Below are positions 44,764-53,382 of a DNA stretch of 64,000 nucleotides, piece by piece. This stretch comes from Roseibium aggregatum (lineage in GTDB: Bacteria > Pseudomonadota > Alphaproteobacteria > Rhizobiales > Stappiaceae). Under the pieces are notes generated by a model. That model saw only the letters and a list, made by a program, of their open reading frames with translations. It was not told where the DNA came from and did not search any database. Position numbers and translations under genes: made by a program. The first letter of the stretch is position 1. Each line of letters opens with the position of its first letter. The stretch is taken from the NCBI RefSeq assembly GCF_017309185.1, contig NZ_JAEKJZ010000006.1, forward strand, positions 186,001 through 250,000. Reading direction: 5' to 3'.

Positions 44764-45828
44764 ATGGCTGAGACCCAGGACGAAAAGAATCAGGGCGGCG
44801 GGAAGAAGCCCGCATCCGGTTCGGACGTGAAGCCGCCCCGGCGCATGATACGGCCGAAGCGGTCCGGCGGACCGAAGAAAAAACCCGCGGCTCAACCGAA
44901 TCAGCCGGACCTGGGCGACGCGGCCAAGCTCCGTCCCGCCGCCGCGATCGTCCCGCCGCAGTCGGTGGCGGGACGTGCCTTGACGCTCGTTGTCGCGATC
45001 ATGAGCTTTCTGGCCTGCCTGACCGTTGGCGCGGTCTCGGTGGTCTGGGATGCCGCCGATGCCTGGCAGAACGACCTTGTCCGGGAAATCACCATTCAGA
45101 TCCGGCCGAACGAGGGCGTCGATATGCTTCGCGAAATCGACAAGGCTGTGGCTCTGGCGCAGGAATTTCCCGGCATCGGGTCCGTTCGCGCGCTTTCGGA
45201 CGCGGAGACCAAGTCGCTTCTGGAACCGTGGCTCGGGGAAGGGCTGGAACTCGAAGGCCTACCGGTTCCAAGGCTGATCCAGATCACGGTGGACGATCCG
45301 GAGCTTTTGAACCTCGACCAGTTGAAGAGCCTGGTATCGCAGCAGGTCAGCGGCGCGAGCGTCGACGACCATTCGATCTGGACCTCCCGCCTGTCGGCGA
45401 TGGCCGGCGCGGTCGTCATCGGGGGAGTCGCGATCATGGTCCTCGTGCTCGGTTCAATGGTTCTCAGCGTCGTTTTCGCCACCCAGGCGGCGATGGCCGG
45501 CAACAAGGATGTCGTGTCCGTTCTGCATTTTGTCGGGGCCGAGGACAGTTTCATCGCCCGGGAATTTCAGCGGCACTTTCTGATGCTCGGCCTGAAGGGC
45601 GGGGTTTCGGGCGGTCTTGCGGCGATTCTTTGCTTCATTGTCCTGGATATGCTGACACGGCAAAGCTCCGGCCAGGCGGGCACCGATCAGCTTTCGGCGC
45701 TGTTCGGACCGGTGTCCGTCAGCCTGCCCGGTTATTTCGGCGTCTTCGGAGTTATCTTCCTCGTCGCCATCCTGACTGCCCTAACGTCCGGTCTGGCTGT
45801 CAAGGCCCACCTTGCGAAAGTGGATTGA
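44764..45828 (+). CDS. ftsX: Cell-division protein FtsX
   Basis: A 354-residue membrane protein. A long, basic, Pro/Lys-rich cytoplasmic N-terminus (about 1-70) precedes the first membrane helix (LTLVVAIMSFLACLTVGAVS). Next comes the extracytoplasmic loop (about 100-205) that contacts hydrolase activators. Three C-terminal helices follow: VVIGGVAIMVLVLGSMVLSVV, GGVSGGLAAILCFIVLDML, and FGVFGVIFLVAILTALTSGL. It is transcribed with ftsE. Confidence 0.95.
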   Translation: MAETQDEKNQGGGKKPASGSDVKPPRRMIRPKRSGGPKKKPAAQPNQPDLGDAAKLRPAAAIVPPQSVAGRALTLVVAIMSFLACLTVGAVSVVWDAADAWQNDLVREITIQIRPNEGVDMLREIDKAVALAQEFPGIGSVRALSDAETKSLLEPWLGEGLELEGLPVPRLIQITVDDPELLNLDQLKSLVSQQVSGASVDDHSIWTSRLSAMAGAVVIGGVAIMVLVLGSMVLSVVFATQAAMAGNKDVVSVLHFVGAEDSFIAREFQRHFLMLGLKGGVSGGLAAILCFIVLDMLTRQSSGQAGTDQLSALFGPVSVSLPGYFGVFGVIFLVAILTALTSGLAVKAHLAKVD

Positions 45829-45880
45829 TTTTGTTCGCCAATGCCGTGAAATTGGCAGAATCATCTATCATGGTGCGGCT

Positions 45881-46612
45881 ATGACACAGGCCAACACAGT
45901 TATCGGCTCCGCATTGGAGGATCGTGTTCCGGCTGCCAGGGAACGGCATGGGTCTCCGCCGCGTGAAGAGGGAAGGGCGGAAGAGCTGTCCGGCACTGAA
46001 ACAGGCCGCTTGCGGAAAAGGCGTTCCGGATTGCGAATCGCTTTTGTCGCGGTTGTCGTCGCGCTGATGGCGGGCGCCGTCGGCCAGTTCGTGTTCTTCG
46101 CCCACAAGATTGCATCGGCCAAGGTGCCGGAAACGGCGAACGCGGACGCAATCGTTGTCCTGACCGGCGGTCACGCCCGGGTCAACGAAGCCATCAGGCT
46201 TCTGGAGGAAGGCCGGGCGAACCGGCTCCTGATCTCCGGCGTGCACCCGGGAACCACGCGGGAGCAGCTTGCCGTGGTCACCTCCTCGCACAAGCCGCTG
46301 GAAAAAGGCAGTGTCGATCTGGATCGCGTGGCGCTCAACACGGCGGGAAATGCGGCGGAAACCGCAAGCTGGGTCCGCAAGAACGGGTTTAGCTCGCTCC
46401 TCCTCGTCACCAGCGCCTATCACCTGCCAAGGGCGGAGGCGGAGCTGTCGGGCGCTCTGCCGGACGTGATGCTGATTTCCTATCCGGTTTTTTCCAAGGA
46501 TCTGAAGCTGGACGCCTGGTACAAGGAGCCGGCAACGATGCGCCTTCTCATTCGAGAATATGTGAAGTATATCGTTGCCCGGCTGCGGATAACCGTGATG
46601 GGCGTGCGCTGA
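45881..46612 (+). CDS. YdcF/ElyC-type DUF218 membrane protein
   Basis: A 243-residue protein with one membrane helix (about 51-71, LRIAFVAVVVALMAGAVGQF) and an extracytoplasmic DUF218 domain. Seen: ADAIVVLTGGHARVNEAIRLL, NTAGNAAETASW and LLVTSAYHLPRAEAEL. E. coli relatives ElyC and SanA act in envelope integrity. The ATG at 45881 is used; a longer frame reaches into ftsX and has no better start. It lies between ftsX and the acyltransferase, and all four genes may form one operon. Confidence 0.88.
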   Translation: MTQANTVIGSALEDRVPAARERHGSPPREEGRAEELSGTETGRLRKRRSGLRIAFVAVVVALMAGAVGQFVFFAHKIASAKVPETANADAIVVLTGGHARVNEAIRLLEEGRANRLLISGVHPGTTREQLAVVTSSHKPLEKGSVDLDRVALNTAGNAAETASWVRKNGFSSLLLVTSAYHLPRAEAELSGALPDVMLISYPVFSKDLKLDAWYKEPATMRLLIREYVKYIVARLRITVMGVR

Positions 46613-46665
46613 CGGCGCCGGGTCCTCGCAGGGCGGCCACCTCGTCTCTTCAGTCTGACGGTGCC

Positions 46666-47439
46666 ATGGTTTTTCTGCGTTCCTCTCTCTTTCAGATCCT
46701 GTTTTATCTGGTCACGTTTTTCCTGATGATCCTGTTCTCGCCGGTCATGCTGCTGCCGCGCAAATGGGGCTGGTGGGTGGTGCCGACGTGGTCGAACGCA
46801 CTGCAGCTCGTGATGCGTTTCACCGCCGGGATCAAGGTGGAGATCCGCGGCAGGGAAAACCTGCCGAAGGGCGGCTTCATAGCCGCGATGAAACACCAGT
46901 CCGCCTGGGAAACCGTGGCCCTGATCCCGCTGTTCAGAAGTCCGACCTTTATCCTGAAGCGGGAACTGCGCTGGATTCCGATTTTCGGCTGGTATACCGC
47001 CAAATTCAAACAGATCCCGATCAACCGCGGCAAACGCACGGAAGCCCTGGCGGCGATGATGGAAGCGGCGCGCGAAGCGATCGCCGAAGAGCGCCAGATC
47101 CTGATCTTTCCGGAAGGGACGCGGCGGCCTGCGGGAGCCGACCCGCAGTACAAGTTCGGCGTCGCTCATCTCTACAAGGACCTGAATTGTCCGGTCGTAC
47201 CGATTGCCCACAACGCCGGGCTCTATTGGCCGCGGGCGTCCTGGAAGGTCTATCCCGGTACGATCATCGTCGAGATCCTGCCGCCGATCGAACCGGGCCT
47301 GAAGCCTGATGCGTTTCACCGGCGTATGGTCGATGACATCGAAGCGACAAGCAACCGGCTGATCGAGGAGGCGCGCCGGGCAAAGCACCCGTCGCCGGTG
47401 TTGCTGTCCCTGCCGTCCGTTTCGCAGCCCGAGAGCTGA
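46666..47439 (+). CDS. plsC: 1-acyl-sn-glycerol-3-phosphate acyltransferase
   Basis: A 257-residue membrane acyltransferase making phosphatidic acid from lysophosphatidic acid. Seen: an N-terminal membrane segment, the catalytic block H77-Q-S-A-W-E82 (KHQSAWET) and the glycerol-phosphate motif FPEGTRRPAGA. Position H+5 holds Glu rather than the usual Asp of the HX4D motif, a conservative change. It closes the ftsEX-ydcF group and is followed by an inverted repeat. Confidence 0.93.
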   Translation: MVFLRSSLFQILFYLVTFFLMILFSPVMLLPRKWGWWVVPTWSNALQLVMRFTAGIKVEIRGRENLPKGGFIAAMKHQSAWETVALIPLFRSPTFILKRELRWIPIFGWYTAKFKQIPINRGKRTEALAAMMEAAREAIAEERQILIFPEGTRRPAGADPQYKFGVAHLYKDLNCPVVPIAHNAGLYWPRASWKVYPGTIIVEILPPIEPGLKPDAFHRRMVDDIEATSNRLIEEARRAKHPSPVLLSLPSVSQPES

Positions 47440-47449
47440 GCCGGTAATA

Positions 47450-47487
47450 CCAACCTCAACAAACAAGACCCTAGTTGATGAGGTTGG
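47450..47487. repeat. Inverted repeat after the acyltransferase gene
   Basis: CCAACCTCA (47450-47458) and TGAGGTTGG (47479-47487) form a perfect 9-bp stem around a 20-base loop. It sits between convergent plsC and the heparinase gene. With no T-run it is more like a dispersed intergenic palindrome than a strong terminator. Confidence 0.55.
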
Positions 47488-47501
47488 AATAAGGCGCCGG
47501 A

Positions 47502-49262
47502 CTATTCTTCGAGCGGCAATTCGCCCGGATCGTCGAAATCGCTGGTGCCGCGCCGGCTCAGTTTGGCCTTGGCGGTCTTGCGGAACTGCCAGCCGACAGA
47601 CGGGTTTTCCTGAAGCGATCCGGAAATCACGATCTGCTCCGATTTCCGGTGACCGTAGACATCCGAGAGATAGATACTTTCTTCAAGCGACAATTCGCAA
47701 CCGGGCGCCTCGAACTCCCAGGCTTCGCCGTCCCGGCACACCACCAGAACGGCGGAGCCCGCGCGGATCAGGGATGTGCGCAGCCCGGGATAGAGGTGAA
47801 ACCGGATTGCGTACCGATGCTCGGGGTCGACGCGCGCGACCGCGGCGAGCGTGTCGATACCGTCCAGCACCGTGCCATCCCCCGACAATCGCATGTCGCG
47901 TTCGTGAATGACCTGGAATTCCTCCGCGTAGCCGTCATGGGAGGCGGTGATCCGGCTGCCCGCCGCGTCGTCCTCGCGGTCGACGGGGACGTTTTCCGGT
48001 CCGTAAAGGATCGGCGCGCCGAGCAAATGGCCGAAAGGCTTTTCGGAAAGAAACCGGCAGGAGGATGTGTCCTCGACCGTTATCGTCGAATGGGCGGCCG
48101 TTGACCGGCTGACCTTGCGCCAGAGCGGGTTCGACCGGGGCGACACCCCGCAATTGACGATCATCCGGTTCGTTCCGGACGAAAACTCAAACGACAGGCA
48201 GCCGGCATGCGCGTCGCCGGAAACGCCAAGCGCCGGGGGGCGCCCGGTATCGATCAGGACCACCGAGTCGCCGCCGCTCAGTCGCTGATAACCCGAATGC
48301 GGCGCATTTGTCGGCGGTGCGCCTCGGGCGTCGTCGTAGGCGAGGATCGTCGCCACCAGATCGCTCGGGGTCGAGCCCATGCCGTTGAAATGGGCCAGCA
48401 TGCCGTCGCCGTGGCGGAAGAAGCGCAGAAGCGGCATCATCCTGTCCACCGACTGCAGCATGGCCGGCGGCATTTCCAGTCCCTGGGCCACGAAGGCCTG
48501 CCGAACGGGAAGAAGATCCGTCAGGATTTCGATCAGCGCACGGGGGTTTCTGGAAATGTGCCCGCCGTCCGGCAGGATCTGGCGCGACAGTTCATGTTCA
48601 AGACGGCGGATGCTTTGACGCGCGAAACGGCCCTGGCCGGCCATGGAGATGCAGGCCGAGGCGATGGCGAGCGCCGCCTGCAGCCGTTCCACGCCGTCTT
48701 CCGTCTCGTTGATCGTCTGGCGCAGATAGCGGACCTGCCGTGCCAGGGATTTCACGAAGCGCCGGTAATAATCGTGGTCGCCGTCCTGAAGCAGGAAGGG
48801 CGAGTGGGAAAGCCAGGACAGGATGCGACGGGTGACGACGGCGGCTTCCCAGCCGATATCGTGCCACCGGCCGCTGAACTTGATCCAGTCCTCCACCAGG
48901 GCCCGGGCGTTCTGGCGGGCGATCTGGCTGTCGGCGGTCCGCAGGTCCCTGAGCCAGCCGAAACTGTGCAGCTCGCGCTGCCAGTCCTCGTGCACCGCCT
49001 TCAGTTCGAAGGGCGAACGGCCTTGGGTTTCGACGAGATGGCCGGAAAACAGAAAACGTCCGCCATAGATATCGGCGGCATTGGTCGCATCCGCTGTCCG
49101 CAAGTCCTGTGGCGCGATGAGCAGTCGCGACGGCACAGCCGAAAACGGCTGCATGCGGAACAGCGGTCCGCCATGCATCCATTTCAGGGAACGTTGCCAA
49201 ATATGCAATGCCACAAGACGCCAGATCCGGCCTCTCTCATTTAGACTTGCGATACTCACCAA
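47502..49262 (-). CDS. Heparinase II/III family protein
   Basis: A 586-residue protein with an (alpha/alpha)-barrel N-terminal half and a beta-sandwich C-terminal half typical of the heparinase II/III fold. Seen: DWIKFSGRWHDIGWEAAVVTRRI, DGGHISRNPRALIEILTDLL, and STAAHSTITVEDTSSCRF with the conserved catalytic-region histidine. There is no signal peptide, which is odd for a polysaccharide lyase; rhizobial homologues lie beside rsmB as here. The substrate is unknown. The start is a TTG at 49262 or GTG at 49259; no ATG fits. Confidence 0.88.
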   Translation of the reverse strand: MVSIASLNERGRIWRLVALHIWQRSLKWMHGGPLFRMQPFSAVPSRLLIAPQDLRTADATNAADIYGGRFLFSGHLVETQGRSPFELKAVHEDWQRELHSFGWLRDLRTADSQIARQNARALVEDWIKFSGRWHDIGWEAAVVTRRILSWLSHSPFLLQDGDHDYYRRFVKSLARQVRYLRQTINETEDGVERLQAALAIASACISMAGQGRFARQSIRRLEHELSRQILPDGGHISRNPRALIEILTDLLPVRQAFVAQGLEMPPAMLQSVDRMMPLLRFFRHGDGMLAHFNGMGSTPSDLVATILAYDDARGAPPTNAPHSGYQRLSGGDSVVLIDTGRPPALGVSGDAHAGCLSFEFSSGTNRMIVNCGVSPRSNPLWRKVSRSTAAHSTITVEDTSSCRFLSEKPFGHLLGAPILYGPENVPVDREDDAAGSRITASHDGYAEEFQVIHERDMRLSGDGTVLDGIDTLAAVARVDPEHRYAIRFHLYPGLRTSLIRAGSAVLVVCRDGEAWEFEAPGCELSLEESIYLSDVYGHRKSEQIVISGSLQENPSVGWQFRKTAKAKLSRRGTSDFDDPGELPLEE

Positions 49263-49387
49263 ACCATCCCCGGCATCGATGGCTTTTGCGCTGCGATAGG
49301 AGTTCTCCGGTCATCAAAATTGAAAACGTGCTGTTAAGGTTAGCATTTCATTTAAAGAATCATTGCAAATGAACCGTTTATGCGACG

Positions 49388-50755
49388 TTAAAACCGCCTG
49401 AATCTGGCGGCGAAAAAACCGTCCAGCCCCGTTGCGTCCGGGCTTTTCCCCGCTTCATGGCACGGAAGGCAGCGTAACAGGCCGGATGCCGTCACGCATT
49501 GGGACAGTCCGCCAACTTCCTCTGCGTCAACCGGAACGAGTTCAACCTTGCCGCTCTGGCGCTCCAAGAACGCTTCCACCTGCCTTTCGCCTTCCTCCGG
49601 CTCCAGAGAACAGGTGCAATAGACGATCAGGCCTCCGGGCCTGACCCAGGCGAGAACCCGGTCGAGCAGTTCACGCTGGATTTCCGCGAGTTTTTCGATG
49701 TCGTAGGGTTTCTTGATCCAAGGCACGTCCGGATGCCGCCGGATGGTTCCCGTGGCGCTGCAGGGGGCGTCGAGCAGAACCGCGTCGAATGGCGCCTCCG
49801 GTTGATAATCCCTGAGATCGGCGGCAACCGCGGTCACTTCCAGACCCAGGCGGGTCATGTTTTCCTCCAGACGCTTGAGACGGCTTTTGGAAATATCGAT
49901 GGCGGTCACATCCGCGCCGGCGGCGGCCAGTTGCGCTGTCTTGCCGCCGGGCGCGGCACACAGATCTGCGACCCTCAAGCCTTTGACATTGCCCAACAGA
50001 CATGCAGGCAAGGCGGCGGCGGCATCCTGAACCCACCAGGCGCCTTCGGCAAATCCCTCCAGGGCTTCGACAGGCCCTTTTTCCGTCAGCCGGATGCTGC
50101 CTGTGCCGACAGGTTGCCCGCCGAGCTTTTCCGCCCAGAGGTCCGGATCGTCGCGGATGGACAGGTCCAGGGCTGCTTCGCCCTGGTGCGCCCTGGCAAT
50201 GGCCCTGGCGGTTTCCTCGCCATAGGCGCCGCGCCAGCTCTCCAGCAGCCAGTCCGGCGTGTTCAGCGCCTCCGCGTCCAGATCCGCCGTGATTTCGTCT
50301 CGTTCGCGCCCGAGGCGGCGGAGCACGCCGTTGACCAGACCCTTGTATGGCCGCGCCCGGCGGTCGAGACCGGCATGGTCCACGGCAAGCGACACCGCCG
50401 CCCGGTCCGGGATCTCCATGAACAGCATCTGGGCGATGGCGACATGCAGGATATCGAGCACCCGACCGGTCTTTTCCGGTATCCGCCGGTCCAGCAACCG
50501 CTCCAGGATTTCCGCGATTTCGCCCCGGTGACGCAGGGCCGTGCCCACGATCGCCCGCACGAGCGAACGGTCGTTGCCGGCAAGCGCGCGGAAACCGGAA
50601 TGGCCGGATGTGGTGTCCAGTTCGCCGTCGAGGGGGCGCTTCTTGTGAACGACGTTGCCAAGAATGTCGGCGGCCGTCTTGCGCGCGGCGAAACCGGGTT
50701 TTTCCGTGCGGTCCGTCGCTTGTGGTTTGTTCGCTTTGGCAGGCCGTTTGGTCAA
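49388..50755 (-). CDS. rsmB: 16S rRNA m5C967 methyltransferase RsmB (Sun/NOL1-NOP2 family)
   Basis: A 455-residue enzyme. An N-terminal NusB-like domain (about 20-160) is followed by the methyltransferase: SAM motif VADLCAAPGGKTAQLA, VTAIDISKSRLKRL, and the two catalytic cysteines in DAPCSATGTIRRHPD and YCTCSLEPEEGE. The start is a TTG at 50755 (giving MTKRPAKANK) without a clear ribosome binding site, so it is uncertain. The heparinase gene follows after 125 bases. Confidence 0.93.
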   Translation of the reverse strand: MTKRPAKANKPQATDRTEKPGFAARKTAADILGNVVHKKRPLDGELDTTSGHSGFRALAGNDRSLVRAIVGTALRHRGEIAEILERLLDRRIPEKTGRVLDILHVAIAQMLFMEIPDRAAVSLAVDHAGLDRRARPYKGLVNGVLRRLGRERDEITADLDAEALNTPDWLLESWRGAYGEETARAIARAHQGEAALDLSIRDDPDLWAEKLGGQPVGTGSIRLTEKGPVEALEGFAEGAWWVQDAAAALPACLLGNVKGLRVADLCAAPGGKTAQLAAAGADVTAIDISKSRLKRLEENMTRLGLEVTAVAADLRDYQPEAPFDAVLLDAPCSATGTIRRHPDVPWIKKPYDIEKLAEIQRELLDRVLAWVRPGGLIVYCTCSLEPEEGERQVEAFLERQSGKVELVPVDAEEVGGLSQCVTASGLLRCLPCHEAGKSPDATGLDGFFAARFRRF

Positions 50756-51057
50756 GGAAGTAGTCCGATACGAGTCCGAGAAACCGGATTTGGAGCGTGC
50801 CGCATTCGTCCGGAAACACCTGTATCGCTTTTGCGTCTAAATTTCTGATTTCAGACAGCGAGAAGCGATACTGGAAAATGCGATTTGCTCTTAAGTCAAA
50901 CGCCGCAAACCGGAGGTCCGGTCGCGGCGCATTAAGTGCATGTTAGTGTGCAAACGATCCATAAGGAAGCGGTTTCTCGCGTGCAGGGTTGTCACCTCCC
51001 CCCACACCTCAGGACGAGGGGGTGAAAAGCAGTGCCGGTACATCACCCCAAAAACCG
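50756..51057. other. Intergenic region between rsmB and htpX
   Basis: Three hundred bases with no gene that I can support. It must contain the rsmB promoter and the htpX 3' end. A C-run/G-run pair (50999-51003/51018-51022) could form a weak stem. A short AT-rich patch lies near 50940. Confidence 0.35.
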
Positions 51058-52014
51058 CTACCCCCACGGTCCACGCGGATGGCGCGGCGTGCTGTCCTGT
51101 GCCGGGCGGCTGCCGCTCCATGGTCCGGAATGAGACGGAGCCGCTTGGGAAAAGGAGGCGCGGCCACCCGTGCCCAGTCCGCTGTCGGACAATCTGCGCA
51201 GTTCGGCGATGCGGTTTTCCGTTGCCGGGTGGGTAGAGAACAGGTTGTCCATGCGCTCGCCGGAGAGCGGGTTCATGATGAACATATGTGCCGTTGCCGG
51301 ATTGGCTTCCGCATCGGGGTTGTGAATGCGCTCGACGCCGCCGGAAATCTTGGCGAGCGCGGAGGCGAGCCACATGGGTTCGCCGCAGATCTCAGCCCCC
51401 ATGCGGTCGGCGGCATACTCCCGGGTCCGCGAGATCGCCATCTGCACCACCATCGCCGCCATCGGCGCGACCACCATCATCAGGATCACTCCGACGATGC
51501 CGAGCGGGTTGTTGCGGTTGTTGCCGAAGAAGAAGGCGAAGTTGGCGAGCATGGAAATCGCTCCGGCGATTGTCGCCGTGATCGTCATGATCAGCGTGTC
51601 GTGATTCTTCACATGGGCCAGCTCATGGGCCATGACACCGGCCACTTCCTCCGGCGTCAGCATGTTCAACAGGCCGGTGGTCGCCGCGACGGCGGCGTTT
51701 TCCGGGTTGCGGCCGGTGGCAAAGGCGTTCGGCTGCGGATTGTCGATGATGTAGACCTTCGGCATCGGCAGGCTGGCGTTCTGCGCCAGCCGCTCCACCA
51801 TGCGGTAATAGTCCGGCGCGCTTCGGGCGTCGACCTCGCGCGCATGATGCATGCGCAGGACCATCTTGTCCGCGTTCCAGTAGCTGAACAGGTTCATGGC
51901 AGCGGCAATTCCCAGGGCAATGACCATGCCCGACTGGCCGCCGATCATGAAGCCGATACCCATGAAGAGGGCGGTCATCGCCGCCAGAAGCATTGCTGTG
52001 CGAACGTAATTCAT
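51058..52014 (-). CDS. htpX: Zinc metalloprotease HtpX
   Basis: A 318-residue M48 membrane protease for membrane-protein quality control. Two membrane segments lie near the N-terminus (about 6-24 and 28-46). The zinc site is H130-E-L-A-H134 in [15 protein letters not shown], with further segments at [12 protein letters not shown] and [34 protein letters not shown] holds the third ligand. The tail is Ser/Pro/Gly-rich. It is divergent from the SDHAF4 family gene. Confidence 0.96.
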   Translation of the reverse strand: MNYVRTAMLLAAMTALFMGIGFMIGGQSGMVIALGIAAAMNLFSYWNADKMVLRMHHAREVDARSAPDYYRMVERLAQNASLPMPKVYIIDNPQPNAFATGRNPENAAVAATTGLLNMLTPEEVAGVMAHELAHVKNHDTLIMTITATIAGAISMLANFAFFFGNNRNNPLGIVGVILMMVVAPMAAMVVQMAISRTREYAADRMGAEICGEPMWLASALAKISGGVERIHNPDAEANPATAHMFIMNPLSGERMDNLFSTHPATENRIAELRRLSDSGLGTGGRASFSQAAPSHSGPWSGSRPAQDSTPRHPRGPWG

Positions 52015-52165
52015 CGCAGCTTCGATCCGTTCCGGTTCCGTTTCAGAGCCCTTGTTCCAGGGCTCAGGTCAGCCTGAAGATGGGTATTGCTGCCATTCTT
52101 GGCAAGTTTGACCTATATTGTAAGAGGACACTCCCGAAACCGTAGAACGGACTTGCAGCATTCTC

Positions 52166-52420
52166 ATGACGGACACCCCGCGCGACCTCTTCAGCCAGAG
52201 CGAAGTTCCTTCGTTGAAAGCCTCCAACGATGACACCCCGAAAAAGAAGTTCGAGGATCTGCCGCCGGCTGCCCAACGCGCGCTGAAGGAAGCCGAGGCC
52301 CGTCGCACGCAGATCGACGAAAAGCAGAACTCCATGCCGCAGGAGGTCAACGGCCGCGGCGGTCTGGAACCGACCCGCTACGACGACTGGGAAATCAAGG
52401 GCCTGACGGTGGATTTCTAG
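52166..52420 (+). CDS. SDHAF4/DUF1674 family protein
   Basis: An 84-residue protein with the C-terminal signature EVNGRGGLEPTRYDDWEIKGLTVDF of the DUF1674 family. The mitochondrial relative SDHAF4/Sdh8 protects flavinated SdhA during succinate dehydrogenase assembly. The N-terminal part is charged and probably disordered. It stands alone between htpX (divergent) and the SGNH gene (convergent). Identity is strong from the tail; the role is by analogy. Confidence 0.9.
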   Translation: MTDTPRDLFSQSEVPSLKASNDDTPKKKFEDLPPAAQRALKEAEARRTQIDEKQNSMPQEVNGRGGLEPTRYDDWEIKGLTVDF

Positions 52421-52430
52421 GGTTGCGGAC

Positions 52431-53081
52431 TCAAAGCTCCGCTAACTTCGTCACCTCCGCCGCAATCGCCTTCGCCAGGCCCGCCTGCAATTCCGGGTCG
52501 AAATGGATCGCGTCCACCGGGCTTGCCGAAATCACCGTGCCCGTGTCGAAAAACGCCGCGCCGTATTCCGCTGCTTTCAGCCGGTAGCAGTCCGCCAGTT
52601 TTTTCGATTCTTCCACGGCGGTTTTCGGAAACAGCTCCGCGAACGGTGTGCCTTCAAGCGCGCCTAATGGCGGCGGTGCCATCAAAAGCACCTTCGGCGC
52701 GCGGCCTTCCACGTCGTCGGTCGGACGGCGGGCGAAATCGAGCAGCCGGCCCATGGCCGTCGCGATCGTTTCCGCGTTCATGGAAAACCGGGTCTGCAGG
52801 TCGTTGGTGCCCAGCATGACGATCAGGATATCGATCGGCATATGGGTCTTGCGCACGGTGGCGAGATGCTGAAGCCCGTTCTTGTCGCCCTTGACCGGGT
52901 CCTCGAAGACGGTCGTGCGGCCGTTCAGACCCTCTTCGATCACATAAAACGCTTCTCCGAGTTCCTTTTGCAGGAGCCTCGTCCAGCGGACGTCGTGACC
53001 GTAGCGGGACCGGTCGACCGGATCGAATCCCCAGGTCAGCGAATCCCCGAAACAGACAACGGTCAAAGGTTCCTTGCGCAC
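52431..53081 (-). CDS. SGNH/GDSL hydrolase family protein
   Basis: A 216-residue cytoplasmic esterase-type hydrolase. Block I is FGDSLTWGFDP with nucleophile S14, block II includes GLNGRTT, block III is VMLGTNDLQ, and block V is DAIHFDPE with the catalytic Asp and His. Relatives act on acyl esters, aryl esters or peracid substrates; the substrate here is unknown. The GTG at 53081 is chosen because GGAGA precedes it; the frame is open to 53135. It has no signal peptide from this start. Confidence 0.9.
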   Translation of the reverse strand: MRKEPLTVVCFGDSLTWGFDPVDRSRYGHDVRWTRLLQKELGEAFYVIEEGLNGRTTVFEDPVKGDKNGLQHLATVRKTHMPIDILIVMLGTNDLQTRFSMNAETIATAMGRLLDFARRPTDDVEGRAPKVLLMAPPPLGALEGTPFAELFPKTAVEESKKLADCYRLKAAEYGAAFFDTGTVISASPVDAIHFDPELQAGLAKAIAAEVTKLAEL

Positions 53082-53171
53082 ACCCAGTCTCCGGTTTTTC
53101 GTGTGGTTCCGATTTGTTGCGACCGGTCTTAGCACGATTTGGGTAAGGGGGAGATGGTTGTGATCCCGCTG

Positions 53172-53206
53172 GCTCCCTTCTCTCCCTCAAGGGGGGAGAC
53201 GGGAGC
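53172..53206. repeat. Nested palindromic intergenic repeat
   Basis: GCTCCC (53172-53177) pairs with GGGAGC (53201-53206), and inside it TCTCCC (53181-53186) pairs with GGGAGA (53194-53199). 'Cttctctccctc...ggggag' palindromes are common dispersed elements in rhizobial intergenic DNA. The rest of 53082-53382 holds no gene. Confidence 0.5.
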
Positions 53207-53312
53207 AAGACAAAAAGCCGCATTCTGAGGAGCGAGTGAATTCGCGTCTCCGCCGGATGAGAGAGTGGACGCAATCTTTCCCCTTGTGAAAACCGTATCC
53301 AAGTGCCGTTGG

Positions 53313-53327
53313 TTAATAAGAGCTTTA
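53313..53327 (+). promoter_or_regulatory. Near-consensus CtrA-type site upstream of the aminotransferase-ftsK pair
   Basis: TTAATAAGAGCTTTA is TTAA-N7-TTTA, one base from the CtrA consensus, 55 bases before the aminotransferase start. Confidence 0.35.
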
Positions 53328-53382
53328 CCATGTGGGCGATAGGGTCGGTGGCAAGTTTTGCGTAACCACTGCCGGATCATCG

